Source: Sphingopyxis sp. MSC1_008
GTDB lineage: Bacteria > Pseudomonadota > Alphaproteobacteria > Sphingomonadales > Sphingomonadaceae
Direction: 5' to 3'
Assembly: GCF_023197165.1 (NCBI RefSeq)
Contig: NZ_JALPRD010000002.1
Location: 124,001 to 188,000, forward strand
DNA length: 64,000 nt
Made by a program: the position numbers and the translations under genes
Part shown: piece by piece, positions 42,389-50,694 of the stretch
Position numbering within the stretch: the stretch's first letter is position 1
How the letters are laid out: each line of letters begins with the position of its first letter
The notes under the pieces: model-generated
Seen by the model: the letters and a program-made list of their open reading frames with translations, nothing else
Told to the model about the DNA's origin: nothing
The model's database searches: none

Positions 42389-42418
42389 CAGGAAGGGCGG
42401 TTTCGGCCGCCCCTCCTG
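42389..42418 (+). terminator. Stem-loop after the receptor gene
   Basis: CAGGA-GGGCGG pairs with CCGCCC-TCCTG (one mismatched base on each side) around TTTCGG, five bases past the stop. There is no T tract. It probably ends or stabilises the receptor transcript before the regulator gene. Confidence 0.5.
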
Positions 42419-42486
42419 TCGCGGGTGCCAGCCTTGTCGATGCATCCCCCTTGGTCTAGGGGCGAGGAGAGGTAAGGACGGTTTAT

Positions 42487-43428
42487 TTGAAACACGACCG
42501 CACGATCAGGGCCTGTTCGATCTGGCGCGCGCTCGATGTCGTCGGCGACGTTCCGGTGCTGCTGATCATGGAGCAGACCTTCCTTGGAACGCACAGCTTC
42601 GACGAATTCGTCGCGCGCACGGGGCTCGCGCGCTCGGTCGTCAACGGCCGCCTCAAGAAATTGGTCGAAGAAGAATGCCTCGTCAAAGTGCCTAAGAAGG
42701 GCGGGCGCGGTTATCATTATGTGCTGACTCAAAAGGGCCGCGACCAGTTTCCCAACGGCCTGATGATGCTGCGCTGGCAGCATAAGTGGGAGGCCGATAG
42801 CCGCGATTTCCAGGTCCGGCTCCACCATGCGACCTGCGGACATGCGACCGAGCCCGTGCCGATGTGCGCGCATTGCCGCGCCGAGATCGACCCGCGCGAC
42901 GTTGACTGGCGCGAGGGGCCGGGGCTAGCGCAGGTCGTCCCGCATTACGAACGCCGCCGCTTCAACGGCGAAATCGGCGCGCGGCGGCCGGGCGGGCGGC
43001 CACTCGTCGACACGATGATCGAGCTGTTCGGTGACCGCTGGGCGACGCTCGTCGTCCGCGCGATGTTCACGCACATCAACCGCTTTGACGATATCCAGCG
43101 CGACACGCTGATGGCGACGAATATCCTCACGGGCCGTCTGGAACGGCTGGTGCGGCAAGGGATTTTGAAGACCATGCCCTATTCGGCGCACGCCGACCGC
43201 GTCGAATATCGCCTGACCGCAAAGGGGCGCGACCTTTATCCGGTGCTCCTTGCACTGCTGCAGTGGGGCGACAAATGGTTTTCGGATGAGCGCGGGCCGC
43301 CGTTGCTGCTCACGCATCGTCCGTGCGGTCATGACCTCAGCATGGTTGCTGCGTGCAGCCATTGCGGCGACGAGCTGCAACTGTCGAACAGCCGCTTCAC
43401 GATCGAGACCGCGGAGGGCGCTGCGTGA
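42487..43428 (+). CDS. Tandem HxlR-type transcriptional regulator with two zinc-ribbon-like tails
   Basis: This cytosolic DNA-binding protein has 313 residues, about twice a normal HxlR protein. Repeat 1 runs from SIWRALDVVGDVPVLLIMEQ through VVNGRLKKLVEEECL and TQKGRD to CGHATEPVPMCAHC. Repeat 2 runs from LFGDRWATLVVRAMF through NILTGRLERLVRQGIL and TAKGRDLYPVLLALLQW to CGHDLSMVAACSHC. Each repeat is a winged helix plus a CGH-x(7-8)-CxxC metal-binding motif. A single chain could thus act like a dimer. The TTG at 42487 is the only start compatible with the first winged helix. It likely controls the adjacent receptor and oxygenase operon. Confidence 0.85.
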   Translation: MKHDRTIRACSIWRALDVVGDVPVLLIMEQTFLGTHSFDEFVARTGLARSVVNGRLKKLVEEECLVKVPKKGGRGYHYVLTQKGRDQFPNGLMMLRWQHKWEADSRDFQVRLHHATCGHATEPVPMCAHCRAEIDPRDVDWREGPGLAQVVPHYERRRFNGEIGARRPGGRPLVDTMIELFGDRWATLVVRAMFTHINRFDDIQRDTLMATNILTGRLERLVRQGILKTMPYSAHADRVEYRLTAKGRDLYPVLLALLQWGDKWFSDERGPPLLLTHRPCGHDLSMVAACSHCGDELQLSNSRFTIETAEGAA

Positions 43429-43459
43429 CATCGCGCCCGCCCGCGACTATAGGCGCGGC

Positions 43460-43789
43460 ATGCGGACGCTGATGCGCCTCCTGATTGGCCTGCTGGTCTC
43501 GCTCTCGATCGGATTCGGGAGCATCGCGCATGCGGCCGAGGCGCCCGAGTGGGCCACAACCGAAGCTTGCGCCGAAGACAGCGGCCATACGCAGGGTGAA
43601 CCCGCCAACGATCCCGACAAGATGGGGCTGCACAATCATGGCGGCTGCCACGGTCATCATCAGGTTGGCGCTGTCGGCGCGCATGATACGGCGACACCGT
43701 TGCTGCTCCATGGCCTGAATTTCGCAGCCGGCGCCGATTTCGTGCCGCAGCTGATCCCCGACGCGAACCTGCGGCCGCCGATCGCCTGA
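43460..43789 (+). CDS. Small His-rich exported peptide of the czc operon
   Basis: This 109-residue protein has a signal peptide (about 1-24, LLIGLLVSLSIGFGSIAHA) and a metal-binding-looking stretch GLHNHGGCHGHHQ around residues 60-75. It precedes the CzcCBA genes on the same strand by 59 bases. That is the position of CzcI-like or other small periplasmic accessory genes in heavy-metal efflux operons. A role in binding or sensing Zn, Co or Ni in the periplasm is inference. The frame is open upstream into the HxlR gene; the ATG at 43460 is chosen for the signal peptide. Confidence 0.7.
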   Translation: MRTLMRLLIGLLVSLSIGFGSIAHAAEAPEWATTEACAEDSGHTQGEPANDPDKMGLHNHGGCHGHHQVGAVGAHDTATPLLLHGLNFAAGADFVPQLIPDANLRPPIA

Positions 43790-43848
43790 ACCAGCCCGCG
43801 CTGCCGGTCATCCGGCGGCTGACTTTGGCTTGTTCAGGATAATTCCCA

Positions 43849-45114
43849 ATGAAATCATTATTGGCGGCCATGCTGGCCGCGCCGCTCTGTGCCCTGCCGG
43901 CGCAGGCGCAAAGCTCGTTCCCGTCCGGGGGCGGCGATATACTCACCCTTGACGAAGCGCTGGCCGACGCCGGCGTGATCACCCCACTGACGCAGGCGGC
44001 CGAAGCGGGCATCGGGGCCGCCGAGGCAGGGCGCAGCGTCGCAAGGCTGCGCCCCAACCCGTCGGTCAGCGTCGATACCGAAAATGCGCTGGGCACCGGG
44101 CCTTACCGCGGGTTCGACGAATCCGACACGACGGTGGCGTTCTCGCTGCCCGTCGAGCTCGGCGGGAAAAGATCGGCACGCATTGCGGTCGCCGATGCGC
44201 GGATCCAGCGCGCGCACGTCGACCTTGCGGTTGCCGAGGCCGATCGGCGCCTTGCGGTGACCGAGGCTTATGTCGCGGCAATCGCGTCGGAACGTCGCGC
44301 GGCCGTTGCGGAAGCGCACGTTGCGGCCACGACCGAGAATCTGCGCATCGCGCGTGACCGCGTGATGGTCGGCGCCAATTCGCCGATCGACGAGCAGCGC
44401 GCCGTGCTGGAACAGGTCCGCGCGACGAGCGAGGCCGAAACAGCGTGCCTGACCGTAGCGGCGACGCGCGCAACGCTGGTGCAATATGTTGGCGACGGCG
44501 CGCGATCGGCGCTCGATCAGCGCTGGTTCGATGTCGCGGCCGGCCGGGCGCAGGGGCCGTCGGCGCCGGTCGATACGCGCGGCACGCTGGCGCTGGCCGG
44601 CGCTACAGCCGACGCTGCGGAAGCCGAGGCGGGATTACGATTGGCGCGCAGCCAGCGCGTGCCCGACCTGACCTTGACCGCCGGGACGCGGCGGCTCGAG
44701 GCGAGCAATGACCAGGCGATGGTGTTCGGCGTGTCGGTGCCGCTGCCGCTGTTCAACAGTGGGGAGGCGGCGGTGACGCAGGCTGCGCGCGAGCGCGACC
44801 GCGCCGAGGCGCAGCAGCGTATCGCGCTGTTCGAGGCCGAACGTACGATTGCGGCGGCCGAGGCCGACCGCGACCGCGCCGCTACGGCCGTGCGCGCCTC
44901 CGAACCGGCACTCACCGCAGCGACCGAGGCCGCGCGCATCGCGCGCATCGGTTATGCCGAGGGCAAGTTCGACCAGTTCATCCTGCTCGATGCCGAACGC
45001 ACTCTGCTCGACACGCGCCGCGCCGGAATCGACGCGCGCGCCGCCTATCATGATGCCGTGGCCCGCCTCGAGCGGCTGACGGCCCGGCTGTCCGCCGAGG
45101 GAGACAAGAAATGA
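43849..45114 (+). CDS. czcC: CzcC-type outer-membrane factor (TolC family)
   Basis: This is an outer-membrane channel of a heavy-metal efflux complex, 421 residues. A signal peptide (about 1-20, CALPAQAQ) is followed by two OEP repeats: one with TLDEALADA and ANPSV-type RLRPNPSVSVDTENALG, and a second with LRLARSQRVPDLTLTAGTRR. Long helical stretches rich in Ala, Glu and Arg form the periplasmic tunnel. The ATG at 43849 opens the czcCBA block. Its stop overlaps the adaptor gene (ATGA). Confidence 0.9.
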   Translation: MKSLLAAMLAAPLCALPAQAQSSFPSGGGDILTLDEALADAGVITPLTQAAEAGIGAAEAGRSVARLRPNPSVSVDTENALGTGPYRGFDESDTTVAFSLPVELGGKRSARIAVADARIQRAHVDLAVAEADRRLAVTEAYVAAIASERRAAVAEAHVAATTENLRIARDRVMVGANSPIDEQRAVLEQVRATSEAETACLTVAATRATLVQYVGDGARSALDQRWFDVAAGRAQGPSAPVDTRGTLALAGATADAAEAEAGLRLARSQRVPDLTLTAGTRRLEASNDQAMVFGVSVPLPLFNSGEAAVTQAARERDRAEAQQRIALFEAERTIAAAEADRDRAATAVRASEPALTAATEAARIARIGYAEGKFDQFILLDAERTLLDTRRAGIDARAAYHDAVARLERLTARLSAEGDKK

Positions 45115-46241
45115 CGATCATGTTCAAATATCGGGCGGCGCTGCCGCTCGCGCTCACGCTTGTCCTGGCCGGTTGCGGCCAGCCGGCGGCGGCGCCGGCC
45201 GAAAAGGCCGAGGCGAAAGAGGCCGAAGCCGAGGGCGTCGTCCATCTGACCGCGCAGCAAATCAAGGCGGCGGGGATCGCCCTCGTCCGCCCGACGGCGG
45301 GGGCGGGGGTGCTCAGCCTGCCCGCGACGATCGAAAGCGATCCACAGGCGACGCAGGTCGTCTCGGCCGCGATCGGCGGCCGCGTCGTCGCACTCAACCG
45401 CAATCTCGGCCAAGCCGTCCGGCGCGGCGAGGTCGTCGCGGTGATCGAAAGCCGCGACGCTGCCGGCCTTCGCGCCGAGGTCGAAGCCGCGCAGGCGCGC
45501 GCGAACCTCGCGCGCTCGAACCTGACACGCGAGGAAAGGCTGTTCGCGCTCAAAGTCTCGCCCGAACGCGACCTGATCGCCGCGCGCACCGCGATGACCG
45601 AGGCGAACATCGCGCTGCGCCTTGCCGGGCAACAGGTATCGGCGGCGGGTATCGCTGGCGGCTCGCTCAACCGCATCGGCGTCGTCGCGCCGATCGGCGG
45701 ACAGGTGACCACGCGCAGCGTCGTGCTGGGCCAGACCGTCGCGCCCGACGCCGAACTGTTCCGCGTTGCCAATCTCGGCCGCGTGGCGATCAACCTGTCG
45801 TTGACCCCCGCCGACGCCGGGCGCATCCGCGTCGGAACACCCGTCGAGGTCCGCTCGGGCGCGCGCTCCGCGACCGCGCGGGTACATTTCGTGTCGCCCG
45901 TGCTTGATGCCGCGACGCGCCTCGTTCCTGCAGTTGCCCTGCTCGAGAATGGCGGCGGTGTCTGGCGCCCCGGGGAGCCCGTAACGGCGATCCTGCAAGT
46001 CGGCGCTTCGGATGACGCGATAAGCATTCCCGACAGCGCGCTCCAGACGGTGGAGGGCCGGACGAGCGTGTTCGTGCGCACGAAGGAAGGCTTTCGCGCC
46101 GTGCCCGTGACCGTCACCTCGCGCGTCGGCGGCATGGCCACCGTCACCGGCCTGTCGGGCCGCGAAAGCCTTGCGGGCGAGGGCAGTTTCACCCTGAAGG
46201 CAGAGCTCGCCAAGGGCGAAGCCGAGCATGGAGGGCACTGA
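45111..46241 (+). CDS. czcB: CzcB-type periplasmic adaptor (HlyD/RND membrane-fusion protein)
   Basis: This is a 376-residue adaptor that joins the RND pump to the outer-membrane factor. It is a lipoprotein: a signal ends in the lipobox LAGC (C22). A barrel-sandwich domain (AAIGGRVVALNRNLGQAVRRGE), a helical hairpin rich in Ala/Glu/Arg, a second lipoyl half (GVVAPIGGQVTTRSVVLGQTV) and a beta-barrel domain follow in order. ATG 45111 overlaps the CzcC stop. The C-terminal GEAEHGGH is a possible metal contact. Confidence 0.9.
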   Translation: MTIMFKYRAALPLALTLVLAGCGQPAAAPAEKAEAKEAEAEGVVHLTAQQIKAAGIALVRPTAGAGVLSLPATIESDPQATQVVSAAIGGRVVALNRNLGQAVRRGEVVAVIESRDAAGLRAEVEAAQARANLARSNLTREERLFALKVSPERDLIAARTAMTEANIALRLAGQQVSAAGIAGGSLNRIGVVAPIGGQVTTRSVVLGQTVAPDAELFRVANLGRVAINLSLTPADAGRIRVGTPVEVRSGARSATARVHFVSPVLDAATRLVPAVALLENGGGVWRPGEPVTAILQVGASDDAISIPDSALQTVEGRTSVFVRTKEGFRAVPVTVTSRVGGMATVTGLSGRESLAGEGSFTLKAELAKGEAEHGGH

Positions 46242-46242
46242 C

Positions 46243-49200
46243 ATGATCGCCTCCATCGTCAATTTCGCCGTCGCGCGGCGCTGGTTCGTGCTGCTCGTCA
46301 CCGCCATCGCCACATTGATCGGCGCGTGGGCCATGGCTCGCCTTCCGATCGATGCCGTTTCCGACATCACCAACAATCAGGTCCAGATCAGCGTTCGCGC
46401 CTCCGCGTTGTCGCCCGAACAGGTCGAACGGCGGGTTGCCTTCCCGATCGAAACCGCGCTTGCGGGAATCCCCGGGCTCGAAAGCACTCGCTCGCTGAGC
46501 CGTAACGGCTTTGCACAGGTCACTGCGGTGTTCACCGACGCGACCGACATCTATTTCGCTCGCGCGCAAGTTGCCGAGCGGTTGCGCGACGCCGAACGCG
46601 CGCTGCCCGAGGGCGTCGATCCCGAAATGGGCCCGATCGCGACGGGGCTCGGCGAGGTCTTCATGTGGACCGTTCATATGAAGCACCGCAAGGACGACAA
46701 GCACAAGCCCGGCGAGCCGGGCATGCAGCCCGATGGAAGCTATATCACGCCCGAGGGCGAGCGGCTGGTCACCGACGCCGAGAAGGCGACCTATCTGCGG
46801 ACCGCGCAGGACTGGATCGTCACCCCGTTGCTCAAGCCAATCCCGGGCCTCGCGGGCGTCGACACGATCGGCGGCTATGTGAAGCAATATCAGGTCGTAC
46901 CCGACGTGCAGCGGCTCGCCGCGCTCGGTCTCAGTCTCGGCGATCTCGCGACCGCGCTCGAGGCGAACAACCGCGCGATTGGCGCGGGGGTCGTCGACCG
47001 CAACGGCGAAGGTCTAGCGGTTCGTTCCGACGCGCGCATCGCTAACGCCGAACAGCTGGCGCAGACGGTGATCGCGACGCGCGGCGGGGTGCCGATCCCG
47101 CTCAACCAGGTCGCGAGCGTCCGCACGGGGCAGGCGATCCGCATGGGGTCGGCGTCCGAAAACGGCCGCGAGGTCGTCGTCGGCACCGCGATCATGCGGA
47201 TCGGCGAGAACAGCCGCACCATCGCGGGACTCGTCGCCGAGCGGCTCGAGGAGATCAACGCTTCGCTCCCCACCGACATCGTTATCCAGCCGGTGCTCGA
47301 CCGCACCGGCCTCGTCAACGCGACGATCCAGACCGTCGCGAAGAACCTGACCGAGGGCGCGCTGCTCGTCATCGTTATCCTCTTCCTCCTGCTCGGCAAT
47401 TTTCGCGCGGCGCTGATTGCGGCGCTCATCATCCCGATCACGATGTTGCTCACCAGCTTCGGCATGCTCAAAGGCGGCGTGTCGGCGAATTTGATGAGCC
47501 TCGGCGCGCTCGATTTTGGGCTGATCGTCGACGGGGCGGTGATCATCGTCGAAAATGCGCTGCGGCGTATCGGCGAGCGGCAGCACCAGCTTGGCCGCAC
47601 GCTCGACCGCGACGAGCGGCTGCGGGTCGTCGCCGCGGCGGCGCGCGAGATGATCCGCCCGTCGGTCTATGGACAGGCGATCATCATCCTCGTCTATGTC
47701 CCGCTGCTGACGCTCACGGGCGTCGAAGGAAAGACTTTCACCCCGATGGCGTTGACCGTAATCGTCGCGCTCGCCTCCGCCTTCGTGCTGTCGCTGACCT
47801 TCGTGCCCGCAATGCTCGCGATATGGCTATCGAAACCGGTCGAGGAGAAAGAGGGGCGGATCATGCGCTGGCTCGGCGCACGCTACGAACCCGGGCTCGA
47901 CCGCGCGATGGGCCAGCCGCGCAAGACGATGCTCGCGGCGGTTGCGGCGCTTGCTGTCGGGGCCGGCGCCTATGTCACGCTGGGGCAGGAATTCCTGCCG
48001 CAACTCGACGAGGGCGACCTCACCGCACAATTGCTCCGCGTTCCCGGCACCTCGGTCGACCAGAGTCAGGCGATGCAGCTTCGCGCCGAACGCGCGCTCG
48101 CGGCGCTGCCCGAGGTAAGGTTCGTCTTTTCGAAGACGGGCACCGCCGAACTCGCGTCGGACCCAATGCCGCCGAACATCTCCGACACCTTCATCATCAT
48201 GAAGGCGCGGAAGGACTGGCCCGACCCGCGGCTTTCCAAGGCCGAATTGACCGCGAAGGTCGAAAGGACGCTCACCGGGCTGCCGGGCAATGCGTTCGAG
48301 ATCAGCCAGCCGATCCAGATGCGCTTCAACGAACTGATCGCCGGGGTGCGCGGCGACGTCGCAGTAAAGATTTTCGGCGACGACAGCGACGCGATGGCGG
48401 CGACCGCGAACCGGATAGCGGCGGTGCTCAGGCAAACCGAAGGCGCGACCGACGTCCGCGTCGAACAGACCGAAGGGCTGCCGATGCTCGACATCAGGCC
48501 CAAGCGCGACGCGATGGCCGGGCTCGGTATCACCGCGGCGGCGCTGCAGGAGACCGTCGCGGCGGCGGTCGGCGGGCGCGACGCCGGGGTGATCTTCGAG
48601 GGCGACCGGCGCTTTGCCGTCACCATCCGGCTCTCCGACGCCGAGCGCGCCGATTTCGCCGCGCTCGGGCAGGTGCCGGTGCCGACACCCGACGGCAGCT
48701 TCGTCCCGCTAGAAAGCGTCGCTGAACTCGCGGTGGCCGACGGCCCGAACCAGATCAGCCGCGAGAATGGCAAGCGGCGGGTCGTCGTGCAGGCCAACGT
48801 CCGCGGCCGTGACGTCGCGAGCGTCGTGGAGGATGCGCAGGGCGCCATCCGCGAACAGGTCCGCCTGCCCGCGGGCCAATATGTCGAATGGGGCGGGCAG
48901 TTCGAAAATCTCGCCTCGGCGCGCGACCGGCTCGCGCTCGTCGTTCCAGCCTGTTTCGCATTGATCCTGCTGCTGCTTTACGGCGCGCTGGGCAGCGTGC
49001 GCGATGCGGCAATCGTCTTCACCGGGGTGCCGCTTGCGCTTGTCGGCGGGATGCTCGCGCTGGCGCTGCGCGGGATGCCGTTCTCGATCTCTGCGGCGGT
49101 GGGCTTCATTGCCTTGTCGGGGATCGCGGTGCTCAACGGGCTGGTGATGGTGACATCGATCCAGCAATTGATCGCCGAGGGCGCAAAACGCGCGGAAGCG

Positions 49201-49416
49201 GCCAAGACCGGCGCGCTCGCAAGGCTGCGGCCGGTCGTGATGACCGCGCTCGTCGCCTCGCTCGGCTTCGTCCCGATGGCGCTCGCGACCGGCGCGGGGG
49301 CAGAGGTGCAAAAGCCGCTCGCGACGGTGGTCATCGGCGGGCTCATTTCGGCGACCTTGCTGACCCTGTTCGTGCTGCCAACGCTTTACGCGCGCTACGG
49401 GCGGCCGCGCGCCTAG
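46243..49416 (+). CDS. czcA: CzcA/CnrA-family heavy-metal RND efflux pump
   Basis: This is a proton-driven inner-membrane pump of 1057 residues with twelve helices and two large periplasmic loops. The helix-4 motif DFGLIVDGAVIIVEN contains the proton-relay aspartates and places it in the divalent-cation HME group (Co, Zn, Cd or Ni) and not the Cu/Ag group. A His/Lys-rich stretch, MKHRKDDKHKPGEPG, in the first periplasmic loop fits the sphingomonad/CnrA-like subtype. I chose the ATG at 46243, with GGAGGG 8 bases upstream; an ATG 5 codons earlier overlaps CzcB. The TAG shares CTAG with the stop of the convergent MFS gene. Confidence 0.93.
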   Translation: MIASIVNFAVARRWFVLLVTAIATLIGAWAMARLPIDAVSDITNNQVQISVRASALSPEQVERRVAFPIETALAGIPGLESTRSLSRNGFAQVTAVFTDATDIYFARAQVAERLRDAERALPEGVDPEMGPIATGLGEVFMWTVHMKHRKDDKHKPGEPGMQPDGSYITPEGERLVTDAEKATYLRTAQDWIVTPLLKPIPGLAGVDTIGGYVKQYQVVPDVQRLAALGLSLGDLATALEANNRAIGAGVVDRNGEGLAVRSDARIANAEQLAQTVIATRGGVPIPLNQVASVRTGQAIRMGSASENGREVVVGTAIMRIGENSRTIAGLVAERLEEINASLPTDIVIQPVLDRTGLVNATIQTVAKNLTEGALLVIVILFLLLGNFRAALIAALIIPITMLLTSFGMLKGGVSANLMSLGALDFGLIVDGAVIIVENALRRIGERQHQLGRTLDRDERLRVVAAAAREMIRPSVYGQAIIILVYVPLLTLTGVEGKTFTPMALTVIVALASAFVLSLTFVPAMLAIWLSKPVEEKEGRIMRWLGARYEPGLDRAMGQPRKTMLAAVAALAVGAGAYVTLGQEFLPQLDEGDLTAQLLRVPGTSVDQSQAMQLRAERALAALPEVRFVFSKTGTAELASDPMPPNISDTFIIMKARKDWPDPRLSKAELTAKVERTLTGLPGNAFEISQPIQMRFNELIAGVRGDVAVKIFGDDSDAMAATANRIAAVLRQTEGATDVRVEQTEGLPMLDIRPKRDAMAGLGITAAALQETVAAAVGGRDAGVIFEGDRRFAVTIRLSDAERADFAALGQVPVPTPDGSFVPLESVAELAVADGPNQISRENGKRRVVVQANVRGRDVASVVEDAQGAIREQVRLPAGQYVEWGGQFENLASARDRLALVVPACFALILLLLYGALGSVRDAAIVFTGVPLALVGGMLALALRGMPFSISAAVGFIALSGIAVLNGLVMVTSIQQLIAEGAKRAEAAKTGALARLRPVVMTALVASLGFVPMALATGAGAEVQKPLATVVIGGLISATLLTLFVLPTLYARYGRPRA

Positions 49417-50651
49417 GGTAGCAACCTGCCTTCGTCGCGCCGCGGCATCGGCGCGACGAAGCGCAGCACCAGCGCCGTCAGGATAAGCCAGCCGGCCGAA
49501 ACGAGGATCGCGGCGGGCAGCGACGCCAGGTCGGCGATCAGCCCGAGCGTATAGGCACCCAGCGCCATCGCGCCAAAGGTCACCGCCTGATAAATCGACA
49601 GGCAGCGGCCGAGGATTTCCTCGGGCGAACGCAGCTGCATCGCGACGTTGAGCGTCGTCAGCATCGACACCCACGCACCGCCCGCGACGAAGGCTGCGAT
49701 GACGACCCACGACAGGCTGGCGGTCAGCGCGACCGGCAGCATGGCGGCGGCAAAGATCAGCGAGGCGGCGGTCACTACCCGGTCGCTGCCCCAGCGGTGC
49801 CGCGCGGCGCTCACCAACAGCGCGCCGAAGATCGACCCCGCGCCAAAGGCGGCAAGGCACAGCCCATAGATGATTTCGGTTCCGTGCAGCCGGTCGCGGA
49901 CGAGCGACGGCAGCAGCGCCTGGAACCCCGCGGCGCCGAAGCCGAAGGCGAAGCCGCGGATCAGCACACGGCGCACCGGGTTCGAATGCGCACAGAAACT
50001 TACGCCCGCGGCGATTGCGGTCAGCATCGAAGTACGGCGCCGCGGCGTCGTTTCGGGATGCCAGCGCAGCAGCACGACGATCAGCACGATGTAACTGATC
50101 GCGTTGAGGCCAAAGGCGGCCGCGGTGCCGACAATCGAGATCAGCAGTCCGCCGAGCGCCGGACCGACGCTGCGTGCAAGGTTATACGCGATGGTATTGA
50201 GCGCGATCGCCTGCGGCAGATCCCGTGGACCGACCTGCAGCCGCACCGACGCCTGCCACGCCGGGCCGTTGAGCGCGGTCCCGCACCCGACCGCGAGGGT
50301 GAAGAACAGCAGCGACAGCGGCGTGATCGCGTCGAGATAGGTGGTCAGCGTCAGCAACGCCGAGACGATGAGCATCCCGGTTTGCGCCGCGAGCATCACG
50401 CGCCGCCGGTCGAAATTATCGGCGATCGCACCCGCGAAGATGCCGAGCAGCAAGATCGGGATCGTCGCGCCCGCCTGCACCAGCGCGATCAGCAGGTGCG
50501 ACTGGGTCAGTTCGGTCATCAGCCACGCGGCGGCGACCGACTGGATCATCGACCCCATGTTCGACGCAAGGTTCGCGATCCAGATCGCCCGAAACGCCGG
50601 ATAGCGGAACGGCGCGAGCGCGGAGGGCGGGGGCGGGGTGTCGGGACTCAC
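49413..50651 (-). CDS. MFS transporter (EntS-like)
   Basis: This inner-membrane secondary transporter has about 412 residues and twelve helices. The N-terminal half shows LASNMGSMIQSVAAAWLMTEL and AGAIADNFDRRRVMLAAQ, which is the MFS loop 2-3 motif. The layout resembles the MFS_3 (enterobactin exporter EntS) family. I prefer the GTG at 50651; a TTG at 50687 would add 12 residues (MPRVAGRVTRRQ). Neither has a clear ribosome site. It follows the GH3 gene on the same strand by 43 bases, so it may be cotranscribed. The cargo is unknown. Confidence 0.85.
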   Translation of the reverse strand: MSPDTPPPPSALAPFRYPAFRAIWIANLASNMGSMIQSVAAAWLMTELTQSHLLIALVQAGATIPILLLGIFAGAIADNFDRRRVMLAAQTGMLIVSALLTLTTYLDAITPLSLLFFTLAVGCGTALNGPAWQASVRLQVGPRDLPQAIALNTIAYNLARSVGPALGGLLISIVGTAAAFGLNAISYIVLIVVLLRWHPETTPRRRTSMLTAIAAGVSFCAHSNPVRRVLIRGFAFGFGAAGFQALLPSLVRDRLHGTEIIYGLCLAAFGAGSIFGALLVSAARHRWGSDRVVTAASLIFAAAMLPVALTASLSWVVIAAFVAGGAWVSMLTTLNVAMQLRSPEEILGRCLSIYQAVTFGAMALGAYTLGLIADLASLPAAILVSAGWLILTALVLRFVAPMPRRDEGRLLP

Positions 50652-50694
50652 TTGTCTGCGCGTAACCCGGCCCGCCACCCTCGGCAAGGCCGCG

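Noticed and set aside
46660..46760. His/Lys-rich insertion in CzcA as a novel metal-binding domain
   Set aside because: A similar stretch is, to my knowledge, common in CnrA/CzcA-type pumps of sphingomonads, so I treat it as ordinary for the subtype.
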